From positions 1 through 58,601 of the forward strand of contig CAKPWR010000007.1 of the NCBI GenBank assembly GCA_934196725.1: 58,601 bases of DNA, given 5' to 3'. The notes below the pieces were generated by a model, which saw only the letters and a list, made by a program, of their open reading frames with translations, searched no databases and had not been told where the DNA came from. The number at the start of each line of letters is the position of its first letter. The stretch's first letter is position 1. This document shows positions 25,801 through 34,128 of the stretch, piece by piece. The DNA is from an uncultured Prevotella sp. (GTDB lineage Bacteria > Bacteroidota > Bacteroidia > Bacteroidales > Bacteroidaceae). A program made the translations under genes and the position numbers.

Positions 25801-26080
25801 CCGTCTGGCCACCCCAAGCGAGCATGATGCCGTCAGGGCGCTCCTTCTTGATAATTTCAGTTACAAAAAAAGGTGTCACCGGCAAGAAATAAACCTTGTC
25901 AGCAATACCTTCACTTGTCTGAATTGTAGCAACGTTTGGATTAATAAGGACGGAACTAATACCCTCCTCGCGCAAGGCCTTGAGAGCCTGCGAACCGGAA
26001 TAGTCAAACTCACCCGCCTGGCCAATCTTCAAAGCACCAGAACCTAGTACGAGAACTTTCTTAAGCTGTTTCTTCATCAT
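22847..26080 (-). CDS. carB: Carbamoyl phosphate synthase large subunit
   Basis: A 1077-residue enzyme making carbamoyl phosphate from bicarbonate, ammonia and 2 ATP for pyrimidines and arginine. There are two homologous ATP-grasp halves (about 1-545 and 555-935): [21 protein letters not shown] opens the first and [19 protein letters not shown] the second. The C-terminal MGS-like allosteric domain (about 945-1070) includes [10 protein letters not shown] and [15 protein letters not shown]. The glutaminase subunit carA is not in the window. The motif GECNIQYAF...[21 protein letters not shown] differs from the E. coli form (GGSNVQFA...[13 protein letters not shown]) and resembles eukaryote-type synthases. 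A consensus promoter is at 26118-26148. Confidence 0.95.
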   Translation of the reverse strand: [1077 protein letters not shown]

Positions 26081-26117
26081 GTTATATAACTATAAGTTTA
26101 ATTTCTATTTCGGGCTA

Positions 26118-26148
26118 CAAAGTTACGCTATTTATTTGATTATTCCAA
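26118..26148 (-). promoter_or_regulatory. Promoter of carB
   Basis: On the minus strand TTG, 20 nt, TAACTTTG, 38 bp before the carB start. Confidence 0.75.
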
Positions 26149-26231
26149 ATTTTCTGCAAATCTTTACAGTTAAATAACATCAATTATTATTATTTCTTCT
26201 CTAGAATGTCGTATTTTTGCAATTATTTTGT

Positions 26232-26239
26232 TACTTTTG
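26232..26239 (+). promoter_or_regulatory. -7 element for lutABC
   Basis: TACTTTTG, 61 bp before lutA. A second candidate, TATTTTTG, is at 26212-26219. Neither has a clear TTG at the correct distance. Confidence 0.45.
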
Positions 26240-26300
26240 CAGCGGCTTTTAGTCATGTAGAAAAAGAATAAAAATAGCAAACAAGATAAATATAACAACA

Positions 26301-27038
26301 ATGAAAGTCGGATTATTCGTCCCTTGTTATGTGGATGCCCTTTACCCTGAAGCGGGTGTGGCTACATACAAGTTGCTTAAGCATTACGGACTAGACGTGG
26401 GTTATCCCGAAAAACAGACTTGCTGCGGCCAGCCAATGGCTAATGCCGGTTTTCAGTACAAGTCGGAGAAGGTCATAGAGACATTTGATGAGCTGTTCAA
26501 GGATTACGATTATATCGTAGCTCCTTCTGCCTCATGTGCTGCTTACGTAAAGGTGTATTATCCTAAAATCCTTGAGGGTAAGCACGAGTGTATTTCCTCA
26601 AAGAAGATTATGGATGTTGTGGAGTTCCTTCACGATGTGCTGAAGGTGGATCATGTCCCGGGCAAGTTCCCGCATGTGGTGAGTGTACACAACAGTTGTC
26701 ACGGTGTGCGCGAACTGGGATTGTCGTCTCCATCCGAGCGACACATCAAGCCTTTCAACAAAATCATCGACTTATTAAATATGGTGGAAGGCATTACCAT
26801 CCACGAACCGGAGCGCAAGGATGAGTGCTGCGGATTCGGCGGTATGTTCTCTATCGAGGAGCCTGCCGTTTCTACCCGAATGGGAGAGGATAAGATCAAG
26901 CGCCACATGGCTACGGGTGCCGAATACGTCACCGGACCGGATTCTTCCTGTCTGATGCACATGGCTGGAATCGCCAAGAAGGAGAAGATGCCGATTAAGT
27001 TTATCCATGTTGTTCAAATTTTAGCTGCAGGACTATGA
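26301..27038 (+). CDS. lutA: Lactate utilization protein LutA/LldE (Fe-S subunit)
   Basis: A 245-residue (Fe-S)-binding protein with two cysteine-rich CCG motifs: CCGQPMANAG (about residues 41-50) and CCGFGGMFS (about 176-184). Both occur in heterodisulfide-reductase-like and LutA proteins. It forms with LutB and LutC the complex that oxidises L-lactate to pyruvate, as shown in Bacillus subtilis; here that is transferred by homology. Its stop overlaps lutB by 4 bp (ATGA). Confidence 0.92.
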   Translation: MKVGLFVPCYVDALYPEAGVATYKLLKHYGLDVGYPEKQTCCGQPMANAGFQYKSEKVIETFDELFKDYDYIVAPSASCAAYVKVYYPKILEGKHECISSKKIMDVVEFLHDVLKVDHVPGKFPHVVSVHNSCHGVRELGLSSPSERHIKPFNKIIDLLNMVEGITIHEPERKDECCGFGGMFSIEEPAVSTRMGEDKIKRHMATGAEYVTGPDSSCLMHMAGIAKKEKMPIKFIHVVQILAAGL

Positions 27039-28408
27039 GTACAGAACATTCCAAGAGAGCTGCGAAGTTTACGCAGAATGTAGAGAAGACCACCTGGCAC
27101 GATGCTACCTTCTGGTCTGTTCGTCAGAAGAGAGATAAGATGGCGCAGGGACTTCCTGAGTGGGAGGATCTCCGCGAGCATGCGTCTGAAATCAAGATGC
27201 ACACCATCACCCACCTTGCCGATTACCTCGATATGTTTTCCAAGAATCTGGAGAGCCGTGGAGTGAAGGTGCACTGGGCAAAGGATGCGCAGGAATTCAA
27301 TGAGATTGTGCTCGGTATTCTGAAAGATCATAATGTGAAGAAGATGGTGAAGTCGAAGTCGATGCTCACTGAGGAGTGCGAGATGAACCCTTATCTGGAG
27401 CAGCACGGCATTGACGTGGTGGAGACCGACCTGGGTGAACGCATCATCCAGCTCTTGGGTCAGAAGCCTAGTCACATCGTAATGCCTGCCATCCACCTGA
27501 AGCGTGAGGAAGTGGGTAAGATGTTCGAGGAGAAGGGAATCTCCAAGGAAATCGGAAACTACGATCCTACTTACCTGACCCGCTGCGCCCGCCATCATCT
27601 CCGCGACCAGTTTATGGAAGCTGGAGCTGGTATGACCGGCTGTAACTTCGGTGTGGCTGCCACGGGCGATTGCGTGGTCTGCACCAACGAGGGAAATGCC
27701 GATATGACCACTTCCATGCCTAAGCTCCATATCGTGGCGATGGGTATCGAGAAGCTGGTTCCTGATTATAAGTCATTGGCTGTATTCCAGCGCCTGCTCT
27801 GCCGCTGCGGAACAGGTCAGCCTACCACTACCTATACTTCTCATTTCCGCCAGGCTCGTCCGGGTGCTGAGATGCATGTGGTATTGGTGGATAATGGCAG
27901 AAGCGATATTCTTGCCGACAAGGACCACTGGCAGACCTTGAAGTGCATGCGCTGCGGTGCCTGCATGAACACCTGTCCGGTTTATCGCCGTTCGGGCGGT
28001 TATAGCTACACCTATTTCATTCCGGGTCCTATCGGTGTGAACCTGGGAATGCTGAAGAATCCTCAGAAGTACAGCGACAATGTTTCAGCCTGCACCTTGT
28101 GCCTGTCTTGCGACAATGTATGTCCTTCCAAGGTGGGTCCTGGTTCTCAGATTTACGCTTGGCGCCAGAGTCTGGAGAAACTGGGCAAGGCAAATCCTGT
28201 GAAGAGAGCGATGTCGAATGGTATGAAGTATCTCTTCGATCGTCCTGCGCTCTACACCACCGCCCTGAAGTTTGCTCCGCTTGTCAATCTGGTTCCTGAA
28301 TGCTGCACGCACTTTAGCAATTGGAATGCGTGGGGTATCGGTCACGCCATGCCTGAGTTTGCGAAGAAGAGTTTTCATCAATTATGGAAGGAGGGTAAGG
28401 TAAAATGA
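27035..28408 (+). CDS. lutB: Lactate utilization protein LutB (iron-sulfur subunit)
   Basis: A 457-residue protein with an N-terminal LUD domain (about 65-295) and two 4Fe-4S ferredoxin-type clusters: CMRCGACMNTCPVY (about 307-320) and CTLCLSCDNVCPSKV (about 354-368). It is the central electron-transferring subunit of the LutABC lactate dehydrogenase complex. It overlaps lutA and lutC by 4 bp each, a tightly coupled operon. Family length is about 460-475, so it is complete. Confidence 0.94.
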   Translation: MSTEHSKRAAKFTQNVEKTTWHDATFWSVRQKRDKMAQGLPEWEDLREHASEIKMHTITHLADYLDMFSKNLESRGVKVHWAKDAQEFNEIVLGILKDHNVKKMVKSKSMLTEECEMNPYLEQHGIDVVETDLGERIIQLLGQKPSHIVMPAIHLKREEVGKMFEEKGISKEIGNYDPTYLTRCARHHLRDQFMEAGAGMTGCNFGVAATGDCVVCTNEGNADMTTSMPKLHIVAMGIEKLVPDYKSLAVFQRLLCRCGTGQPTTTYTSHFRQARPGAEMHVVLVDNGRSDILADKDHWQTLKCMRCGACMNTCPVYRRSGGYSYTYFIPGPIGVNLGMLKNPQKYSDNVSACTLCLSCDNVCPSKVGPGSQIYAWRQSLEKLGKANPVKRAMSNGMKYLFDRPALYTTALKFAPLVNLVPECCTHFSNWNAWGIGHAMPEFAKKSFHQLWKEGKVK

Positions 28409-28983
28409 AAAAAGAAGATTTCCTGAACAAGTTGCGTAAGAACACGCATGTTCAATTCGATATGCCTGCCGTGGATGTGAAGGGTATTCAGTATGAGGAT
28501 ACCTTGAAACAGTTTATCGAGATGACGGAATCGGTGGGAGGTCATGTGATTGAGGCAAAGGAGGGCGAGAGCCTGGATGAACTGGTGAAGAAGGCTTATC
28601 CTGAAGCCAAGGTCTTTGCCTCTCATCTCCCTGAAATCACGATGGCCCAGAAGAATCCTGATACGGTGGCTGAGGCTAATGACTTGAATGGTACTGATGT
28701 GGGTATAGTTCGTGGTGAAGTGGGCGTTGCCGAGAATGGTTGCGTCTGGATTCCTCAGACCATGAAGGAGAAAGCTGTGCTTTTCATCTCGGAATATCTT
28801 GTGATTTTCCTCGAAAAATCCAAGATTGTGAACAATATGCATGAGGCTTATGCCCGTATTGAGATGGATTCGAAGTACAATTTCGGTACTTTCATCAGTG
28901 GTCCTTCCAAAACTGCCGATATTGAGCAGGCACTGGTTATGGGTGCGCAAGCTGCTCGTGGTGTGACAGTTATACTTTTGTAA
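28405..28983 (+). CDS. lutC: Lactate utilization protein LutC (LUD domain)
   Basis: A 192-residue LUD-domain protein; DLNGTDVGIVRGEVGVAENGCVWI and the C-terminal NFGTFISGPSKTADIEQALVMGAQAARGV are characteristic, the latter containing the conserved SGPSKTADIE. It is the third subunit of the LutABC complex. It is shorter than B. subtilis LutC (about 240 residues) because the N-terminal part is compact, as is usual in Bacteroidota. The operon ends at the terminator at 29075-29110. Confidence 0.92.
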   Translation: MKKEDFLNKLRKNTHVQFDMPAVDVKGIQYEDTLKQFIEMTESVGGHVIEAKEGESLDELVKKAYPEAKVFASHLPEITMAQKNPDTVAEANDLNGTDVGIVRGEVGVAENGCVWIPQTMKEKAVLFISEYLVIFLEKSKIVNNMHEAYARIEMDSKYNFGTFISGPSKTADIEQALVMGAQAARGVTVILL

Positions 28984-29033
28984 GAGGCAGAATGCTGCAT
29001 TTATAAATAAGGTATAATAGCTGGCAAGTATGC

Positions 29034-29066
29034 AAAAAACAGGTGTTAACTGTTAACCTGTTAACT
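29034..29066. repeat. GTTAAC triplet repeat
   Basis: AAAAACAGGTGTTAACTGTTAACCTGTTAAC. Copies of this module lie at 37030-37067, 39427-39456, 39550-39576, 43287-43320 and 43553-43590. Confidence 0.75.
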
Positions 29067-29074
29067 CTATAGAA

Positions 29075-29110
29075 AAATCCCGAAGTTCCACATCAGGAAT
29101 TTCGGGATTT
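29075..29110. terminator. Bidirectional terminator between lutC and the acyltransferase gene
   Basis: AAATCCCGAA pairs with TTCGGGATTT, with an inner TTCC/GGAA; T-rich runs follow on both strands. It serves two convergent genes. Confidence 0.85.
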
Positions 29111-29118
29111 ATATTTTC

Positions 29119-30060
29119 TTATAATGTCCATTCATACGTATCATAAACCACTCCTCTTCCTCCGAAACCTTCTTTCTGATAGATGAGGCTGGCATTGAGT
29201 ACCTTTCCACCTTCTTCATTAGAAGTTCCGAAATCGAAATAATCAAAATCCTTATATTTTGTTTTAATGAGATTCTGAAACAAGGCATCTAGTGCATGCG
29301 CCTTCTTTCCTTCTTCTGATGCGGAAATATACTGCGTGTGAACCACTTTCCTGCTGATGTACAAAACGGTTCCGCCTAGCATCTTGCCTGATTCTTCTCG
29401 GGCAACATACAGTTTGATATTGTCAGGGAAAGATGTTTTCAGTCTGCTCATCTCTTGCAAGGTATGGACAGGATGAGCCTGATAGGTGTTCATCAGGTTT
29501 TCGGTTAAGATGCTCCAGAACGTTTTGTAATCTTCGCTTTCTTCGATGAAAATTCCTTTTTCCAGGGCTTTTCTTGCGCCCGACTTCCTGATATTATACC
29601 ATTTCAGCGGATGCTGAAGGTCGATGACAGCCGAAATGTTTCTTGCGCAGATTTGAGCCTGGCATTCTTTGAAGAGGGCATAGAGGTCTTCTTCGGCAGG
29701 CTGTTGCTGGTAAATCCAGGGAATTGGCTTGTAGATGCACTTTCGGAAACCTGCTTGCTTCAGGTACGTGTTGATGGCAACGAAAACCTGACAGATATTT
29801 TCTGCTGAGGCATGTTCGGTAGTAAGCAGTCCTGCATAGGTAAGTCCCTGATGAGAATAGAAAATATCTCCGTCCTCATTGGCTGGGAGCAAGGCATAGA
29901 GCTTGTTGTTGTGGAAAATCATGAGCGAATGGTCATGGAAACGGTCGCTGTGATAATCCATGTAGGAGCGGTTGAGAAGGAAGGTCGCGTTGCGTGCCTG
30001 TTCTACATAAGCATTCCAGACCGCCTTGTCAGCATCGTTGTATTTTCTTATCTCAAACAT
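29119..30060 (-). CDS. GNAT/FemAB-type acyltransferase-like protein
   Basis: A 313-residue protein with a tandem GNAT-like fold suggested by its pattern. The N-terminal half contains NATFLLNRSYMDYHSDRFHDHSL and a strand pair around LYALLPANEDGDIFYSHQGLTYAG, a recurrent opening in Bacteroidota GNAT/FemX proteins. The C-terminal half has GKMLGGTVLYISRKVVHTQYISASEEGKKAHALDALF, which fits an acyl-CoA or aminoacyl donor fold. Substrate unknown. It lies 11 bp after a nucleotide-sugar isomerase-like gene, so an N-acyl sugar pathway is possible; that is inference from context. Confidence 0.7.
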   Translation of the reverse strand: MFEIRKYNDADKAVWNAYVEQARNATFLLNRSYMDYHSDRFHDHSLMIFHNNKLYALLPANEDGDIFYSHQGLTYAGLLTTEHASAENICQVFVAINTYLKQAGFRKCIYKPIPWIYQQQPAEEDLYALFKECQAQICARNISAVIDLQHPLKWYNIRKSGARKALEKGIFIEESEDYKTFWSILTENLMNTYQAHPVHTLQEMSRLKTSFPDNIKLYVAREESGKMLGGTVLYISRKVVHTQYISASEEGKKAHALDALFQNLIKTKYKDFDYFDFGTSNEEGGKVLNASLIYQKEGFGGRGVVYDTYEWTL

Positions 30061-30071
30061 GATATTTAGAG

Positions 30072-30512
30072 TTATTGATTCTCGGTCTTTGGATGAACAG
30101 AGCCGTTTGGCGAGTTGATGAATCTGAGGTATTCGTCATATTCGCGTATATAGTCTTCCTCTTCAAACTTGTGGGAAGCCAGAACCAGACATAGTGAGCC
30201 GGAAGAGAAATCATCAAGAGTTCGCCAGATATTGACATCCACGAACAAACCCTCCCAAGGATGGTTGAGATGATAGGTTTTCTTTTGCTCTCCATTATCA
30301 AGTGTTACCGAAAAGGAACCACTGGCTGCAATGATGAATTCCTGGCATTCCTTGTGAGCATGACCACCGCGACTTTCGCCGCCCGGAACATCATAGGTCC
30401 AGTAGGTGCGGGCAATGGCAAAGGGAATATGGGTTTCTCCCTCTGCCACTGTCAGGTTGCCTCTTGGGTCGAATATCTTAGGTAATGTGATAATTCTTCC
30501 TAATTCTTTCAT
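30072..30512 (-). CDS. FdtA/WxcM-like cupin (sugar 3,4-ketoisomerase family)
   Basis: A 146-residue single-domain cupin. RGGHAHKECQEFI carries H51 and H53, which align with the catalytic histidines described for dTDP-4-keto-6-deoxyglucose 3,4-ketoisomerases (FdtA/QdtA). The C-terminal VASHKFEEEDYIREYDEYL is also typical. In known pathways this enzyme is followed by an aminotransferase and an N-acyltransferase. Here an acyltransferase-like gene follows at 11 bp but no aminotransferase or thymidylyltransferase is in the window. It starts 2 bp after the purT stop. Confidence 0.85.
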   Translation of the reverse strand: MKELGRIITLPKIFDPRGNLTVAEGETHIPFAIARTYWTYDVPGGESRGGHAHKECQEFIIAASGSFSVTLDNGEQKKTYHLNHPWEGLFVDVNIWRTLDDFSSGSLCLVLASHKFEEEDYIREYDEYLRFINSPNGSVHPKTENQ

Positions 30513-30514
30513 GT

Positions 30515-31696
30515 TTATTTCTTCATATAAGGGTCTGTTCCTAATACGGTCTTTGCCAGGCGCTTTGCCTTGTCGCGGAGCTGGTTGAGGTCATCGCCCT
30601 TCTCGCCATAGCAGAGAACTACGCCCATTCTTCTGCCCACGTGAGCCTCTGGCTTGCCGAAGATGCGGATGCGGGTGTGGTCTTCCTTCAGGGCATCGAG
30701 CATGTTGTAGTTCAATGGCTCGGTGCTCTCTTCTGGTGAGAGGATGACGGCAGAACAGCCGATGTGCTCCAGATGGATTCCTGCGATAGGCAAGCCCATT
30801 ACGGCACGGAAGTGGAGCTCAAACTCGCTCAGATTGGTGGTGTGACCGAGAGTAACCATACCCGTATCGTGTGGACGAGGACTCAGCTCAGAGAAGATGA
30901 CTTCTCCCTGCTTGCTCAGGAAGAACTCTACGCCCCAGAGACCGGCACCGGTCAAAGCCTTGGTCACTTCGCCTGCGATGTGCTCAGCCTTCTTCAATGC
31001 CTCCTCAGGAATCTGGAATGGCTGCCAGCTCTCACGGTAGTCGCCGCCCTTCTGTACGTGGCCGATAGGTGGGCAGAAGAGGGTAGGACCATCCTTCTGG
31101 GTGATGGTGAGGAGGGTGAACTCTGAATCGAAGTCGATGAATTCCTCGATGATTACCTCCTTCACGTCACCGCGACCTTCTTCCATTGCCTCCTTGTAAG
31201 CCTCTACCAGCTCATCGTCGTTGTGAACATAGCTCTGTCCATGACCGCTGGAGCTCATCAAAGGCTTCACTACGCATGGGAAACCAATCTCATCGGCAGC
31301 GTTCTTGAACTCCTCGAAGGTCTTGGCGTAGAAATACTTGGCTGTGCGCAGACCCAGTTCCTTGGCAGCCAGGTCGCGGATGGCACGGCGGTTCATGGTG
31401 TAGTTCACGGCGCGTGCCGAAGGCACAACCTGGATGCCCTCCTTCTCGAAGTCGAAGAGACGCTCGGTGCGGATAGCTTCAATCTCAGGCACGATGATGT
31501 CTGGGTGATGTTTCTCTACCACTGCGGTCAATGCGTCGCCATCGAGCATCGAGAACACTTCTCGCTCGTCGGCTACCTGCATGGCTGGTGCATTGTCATA
31601 CTTGTCGCAAGCGATGACGTACTGTCCTGCTCGCTTTGCGGCGATGGTAAACTCTTTGCCCAGTTCGCCTGAGCCCAAAAGCATAATCTTCTTCAT
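30515..31696 (-). CDS. purT: Formate-dependent phosphoribosylglycinamide formyltransferase 2
   Basis: ATP-grasp enzyme that makes formyl-GAR from formate, ATP and GAR in purine synthesis. The N-terminal nucleotide-binding fold starts [20 protein letters not shown]. The ATP-grasp core carries [17 protein letters not shown] and [13 protein letters not shown], with metal-binding residues in [27 protein letters not shown] length of 393 fits. It is the first gene of an operon with the cupin and the acyltransferase, an odd pairing with sugar-type enzymes. Confidence 0.95.
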   Translation of the reverse strand: MKKIMLLGSGELGKEFTIAAKRAGQYVIACDKYDNAPAMQVADEREVFSMLDGDALTAVVEKHHPDIIVPEIEAIRTERLFDFEKEGIQVVPSARAVNYTMNRRAIRDLAAKELGLRTAKYFYAKTFEEFKNAADEIGFPCVVKPLMSSSGHGQSYVHNDDELVEAYKEAMEEGRGDVKEVIIEEFIDFDSEFTLLTITQKDGPTLFCPPIGHVQKGGDYRESWQPFQIPEEALKKAEHIAGEVTKALTGAGLWGVEFFLSKQGEVIFSELSPRPHDTGMVTLGHTTNLSEFELHFRAVMGLPIAGIHLEHIGCSAVILSPEESTEPLNYNMLDALKEDHTRIRIFGKPEAHVGRRMGVVLCYGEKGDDLNQLRDKAKRLAKTVLGTDPYMKK

Positions 31697-31724
31697 TTAT
31701 ATGATGTTTAATGTTTTATGTCCC

Positions 31725-31790
31725 TAATAATTAATCACTAATAATTAATCACTAATAATTAATCACTAATCACTAATAATTAATCACTAA
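31725..31790. repeat. ATAATTAATCACTAA tandem repeat
   Basis: About four copies of a 15-bp unit (one interrupted by an extra CACTA) between purT and the cytidylate-kinase-like gene. The last copy encodes the final Ser-Asp and stop codon of the latter. Confidence 0.85.
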
Positions 31791-32403
31791 GTCCGAACTT
31801 CTTTCTGATAAATTCTGCGATAAACTTGGCTGTCTCTTCGATTCCCAGATGGCTGCTGTTGATGCAGAGGTCGTAGCTTTCGCTGTGGCCCCACTTCTTG
31901 CCGGTATAGTAATCGTAGTAAGAGGCGCGCTGCTCCTCGTGGCTTTCGATAAACTTGCGAGCGGTGGCTCTGTCGATGTCCTTTCGCTTGCAGACTGCCT
32001 TGATGCGGTCGTCGATATTGGCGGTGATGAAGATGTTGATCACATTCTTGTAATCACGGAGCACATAATCGGCGGTTCTGCCCACGAAAACGCAGTTGCC
32101 CTGATCGGCAGCCTTCTTGATGGCGTCGCTCTGGAATTTATATAAGCCTTCCTGTGAGAAGTCGTTGTGATAAAAGTTGTTGTCGCTCAGGAAAGGCAGA
32201 TGAGTGTGGAAGAGAGACTTGAAGAATCCCTTCTGCTCATCGTTCTGCTCGAAGAATTTCTCGGAGAATCCGCTCTCCTTGGCTGCCAGGTTCAGCAGCT
32301 CACGGTCGTAGCATTTGCAACCGAATTCTTCCGCCAGTTTCTCGGCGATGATATGGCCGCCGCTTCCTATCTGGCGACCCACGTTTATGATAATCTTATC
32401 CAT
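31780..32403 (-). CDS. Cytidylate kinase-like family protein
   Basis: A 207-residue P-loop protein of the Cytidylate_kin2 type. The N-terminus IIINVGRQIGSGGHIIAEKLAEEFG is a modified P-loop (GRQIGSGG), then CYDRELLNLAAKESG. Later come FVGRTADYVLRDYKNVINIFITA, RATARKFIESHEEQRASYYDYYTGKKWG and SYDLCINSSHLG. Relatives are common in Bacteroidota and Clostridia; their substrate is not established, and the true cmk is at 3.4 kb. The C-terminal SD and stop fall in a tandem repeat. Confidence 0.85.
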   Translation of the reverse strand: MDKIIINVGRQIGSGGHIIAEKLAEEFGCKCYDRELLNLAAKESGFSEKFFEQNDEQKGFFKSLFHTHLPFLSDNNFYHNDFSQEGLYKFQSDAIKKAADQGNCVFVGRTADYVLRDYKNVINIFITANIDDRIKAVCKRKDIDRATARKFIESHEEQRASYYDYYTGKKWGHSESYDLCINSSHLGIEETAKFIAEFIRKKFGLSD

Positions 32404-32520
32404 TACTTTGAACTTTGAATTTTGAACATTGAACTTTATGATAAGCCTTTGTTACTTTGAACTTTATGATTAGTAAAGCCGTTGAATTCTTCACTCTTCA
32501 CTCTTCGTTCTTCACTTTCT
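32403..32520. repeat. GTTCAAAGT/GAAGAGTGAAGA junction repeat inside the MATE 3' end
   Basis: From left to right: ACTTTGAACTTTGAA, TTGAACATTGAACTTTATGAT, a second ACTTTGAACTTTATGATTAG, TAAAGCCGTTGAATTC and TTCACTCTTCACTCTTCG. It is the inverse of the module at 7034-7130. It overlaps the last 28 codons of the MATE gene. Confidence 0.85.
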
Positions 32521-33869
32521 TTATGTTGTTTCTTCAACTTGTTCATGTACCATACCATGACGACTCCGGCGATGACTGCGGCAGAGAAATCAGAGATAGG
32601 CATGCTGTACCATACTCCATCAATGTCCCAGATTATCGGCAGGAAAGCCAGGAGCGGCAGGAGAATGAGCAACTGTCTCGACAAGGAGAGGAAGATGCTG
32701 ATCTTTACCTTTCCGATGCACTGGAAGAAGTTGGTGATGACCATCTGGAATCCGATGATCGGGAAGCAGAACATCACCACTCTAATTGCCTTGATGCCCA
32801 GGTCTATCAGCTGCTTATCAGTTGTAAACAGTCGTGCGCAGTAGTAAGGCAGGAACATCGCTATCAGCCAGCCCGTTACCATGATGGCGGTGGCGGCAAT
32901 GATGCTCAGGTTCAATACGCGCATCAGTCGGTCCAGTTTCTGAGCTCCGTAATTGTAGCCGGCGATAGGCTGCATTCCCTGGTTTACGCCGAATACGAAC
33001 ATGATGAACACCATTGCAATACCATTGGCTATTCCGTAGGCACCCACGGAGAGGTCGCCTCCGAAACGCACCAGCTGGTTGTTGATGAAGATGACGATGA
33101 TGCAGGCGCACACGTTCATCAGGAACGGCGAAATGCCGATGGCAAGGATATTGTCCACGAGTTTCTTCTTCAGTTTGTAGATTCCTTTCTTGAAGTGGAG
33201 CAGTTCGTTCTTGTTGCTGAAGAGTTTGAACTGCCAGCACAGTGCCATCAGCTGCGAAAGGATGGTGGCAATGGCGGCTCCCTGTATTCCCCATTTGAAG
33301 ACGAGGATGAAGAGCGCATCGAGTATCACGTTCATCACCACCGTGAAGATGGTGGCAAACATGGCTTGCTTGGGTTTACTTGCCGCTCGGAGCAGGGAGT
33401 TCATGCCGAAATACATGTGGCTCACCACATTACCCAGCAGGATGATAACCATATACTCATGTGCATAGATGAGCGTCTGGTCGCTGGCTCCGAAGAATCT
33501 CAGGATAGGGTCGAGGAAGAGCAGACAGATGATGCTCAGTCCGATACCGATGATGAGGTTCAGGGAAATCGTGTTACCAAGAATGTTCTGCGCCGTGGCA
33601 TAATCTTTTTGTCCCAACTTCACGCTGATGGCTGTAGACGCTCCTACGCCCACACCGGCTCCGAAGGCGGCGGTGAGGTTCATGAAGGGGAAGGTAATGG
33701 CAAGTCCTGAGATGGCCATGGCTCCCACCCCCTGACCGATGAATACACGGTCTACGATGTTGTAGAGCGAAGAGGCTGTCATGGCAATCATCGCCGGCAA
33801 GGCGTATTGAACCAGCAGCTTGCCTACAGGCTTGGTACCTAATTCTAATGTCGCTTGTTTATTTTCCAT
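32436..33869 (-). CDS. MATE family efflux transporter
   Basis: A 477-residue, twelve-helix Na+ or H+ driven drug/toxin antiporter of the MATE family. ALPAMIAMTASSLYNIVDRVFIGQGVG marks the first helices, AFGAGVGVGASTAISVKLG follows, and FGVNQGMQPIAGYNYGA marks the symmetric second half, so both halves are present. The C-terminal tail after the last helix (ESEERRVKSEEFNGFTNH...) is encoded by a junction repeat and is therefore probably not part of the conserved fold. A -7 element TAATTTTG is at 33942-33949 (minus), with a leader able to form hairpins (33885-33935). Confidence 0.93.
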   Translation of the reverse strand: MENKQATLELGTKPVGKLLVQYALPAMIAMTASSLYNIVDRVFIGQGVGAMAISGLAITFPFMNLTAAFGAGVGVGASTAISVKLGQKDYATAQNILGNTISLNLIIGIGLSIICLLFLDPILRFFGASDQTLIYAHEYMVIILLGNVVSHMYFGMNSLLRAASKPKQAMFATIFTVVMNVILDALFILVFKWGIQGAAIATILSQLMALCWQFKLFSNKNELLHFKKGIYKLKKKLVDNILAIGISPFLMNVCACIIVIFINNQLVRFGGDLSVGAYGIANGIAMVFIMFVFGVNQGMQPIAGYNYGAQKLDRLMRVLNLSIIAATAIMVTGWLIAMFLPYYCARLFTTDKQLIDLGIKAIRVVMFCFPIIGFQMVITNFFQCIGKVKISIFLSLSRQLLILLPLLAFLPIIWDIDGVWYSMPISDFSAAVIAGVVMVWYMNKLKKQHKESEERRVKSEEFNGFTNHKVQSNKGLS

Positions 33870-34021
33870 TTATATCTGTTTTTTGCTTCATAGGCAATCG
33901 CCTGCTGCTTTCAGAAAGCAACCTCGTCGCCTACTTGTCTGCAAAATTACAAAAAATATCTGATACCTTATTATATATATGAAGAAAATCTTGCATTCTC
34001 CATAAAAACTTCTTTTTTCTT

Positions 34022-34052
34022 TTGGAGTTTTCGTACAATTTCTGTACTTTTG
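34022..34052 (+). promoter_or_regulatory. Promoter of the subtilase gene
   Basis: TTG (34022-34024), 20 nt, TACTTTTG (34045-34052); transcription start expected near 34058, 70 bp before the gene. Confidence 0.8.
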
Positions 34053-34128
34053 CACTTTAGAATAAACAAAACAATAAACAATAACAATAAACAATGACGG
34101 CCGGCGAATCAAACCGGATTGACCTATA

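Noticed and set aside
32457..33710. A 417-codon plus-strand frame opposite the MATE gene
   Set aside because: It is the antisense of a clearly conserved transporter, very rich in His, Asp and Glu as expected of a shadow frame.
33888..34112. A 74-codon minus-strand frame between the MATE and subtilase genes
   Set aside because: It overlaps the consensus promoter of the subtilase gene and the leader of the MATE gene, has no recognisable domain and no binding site.
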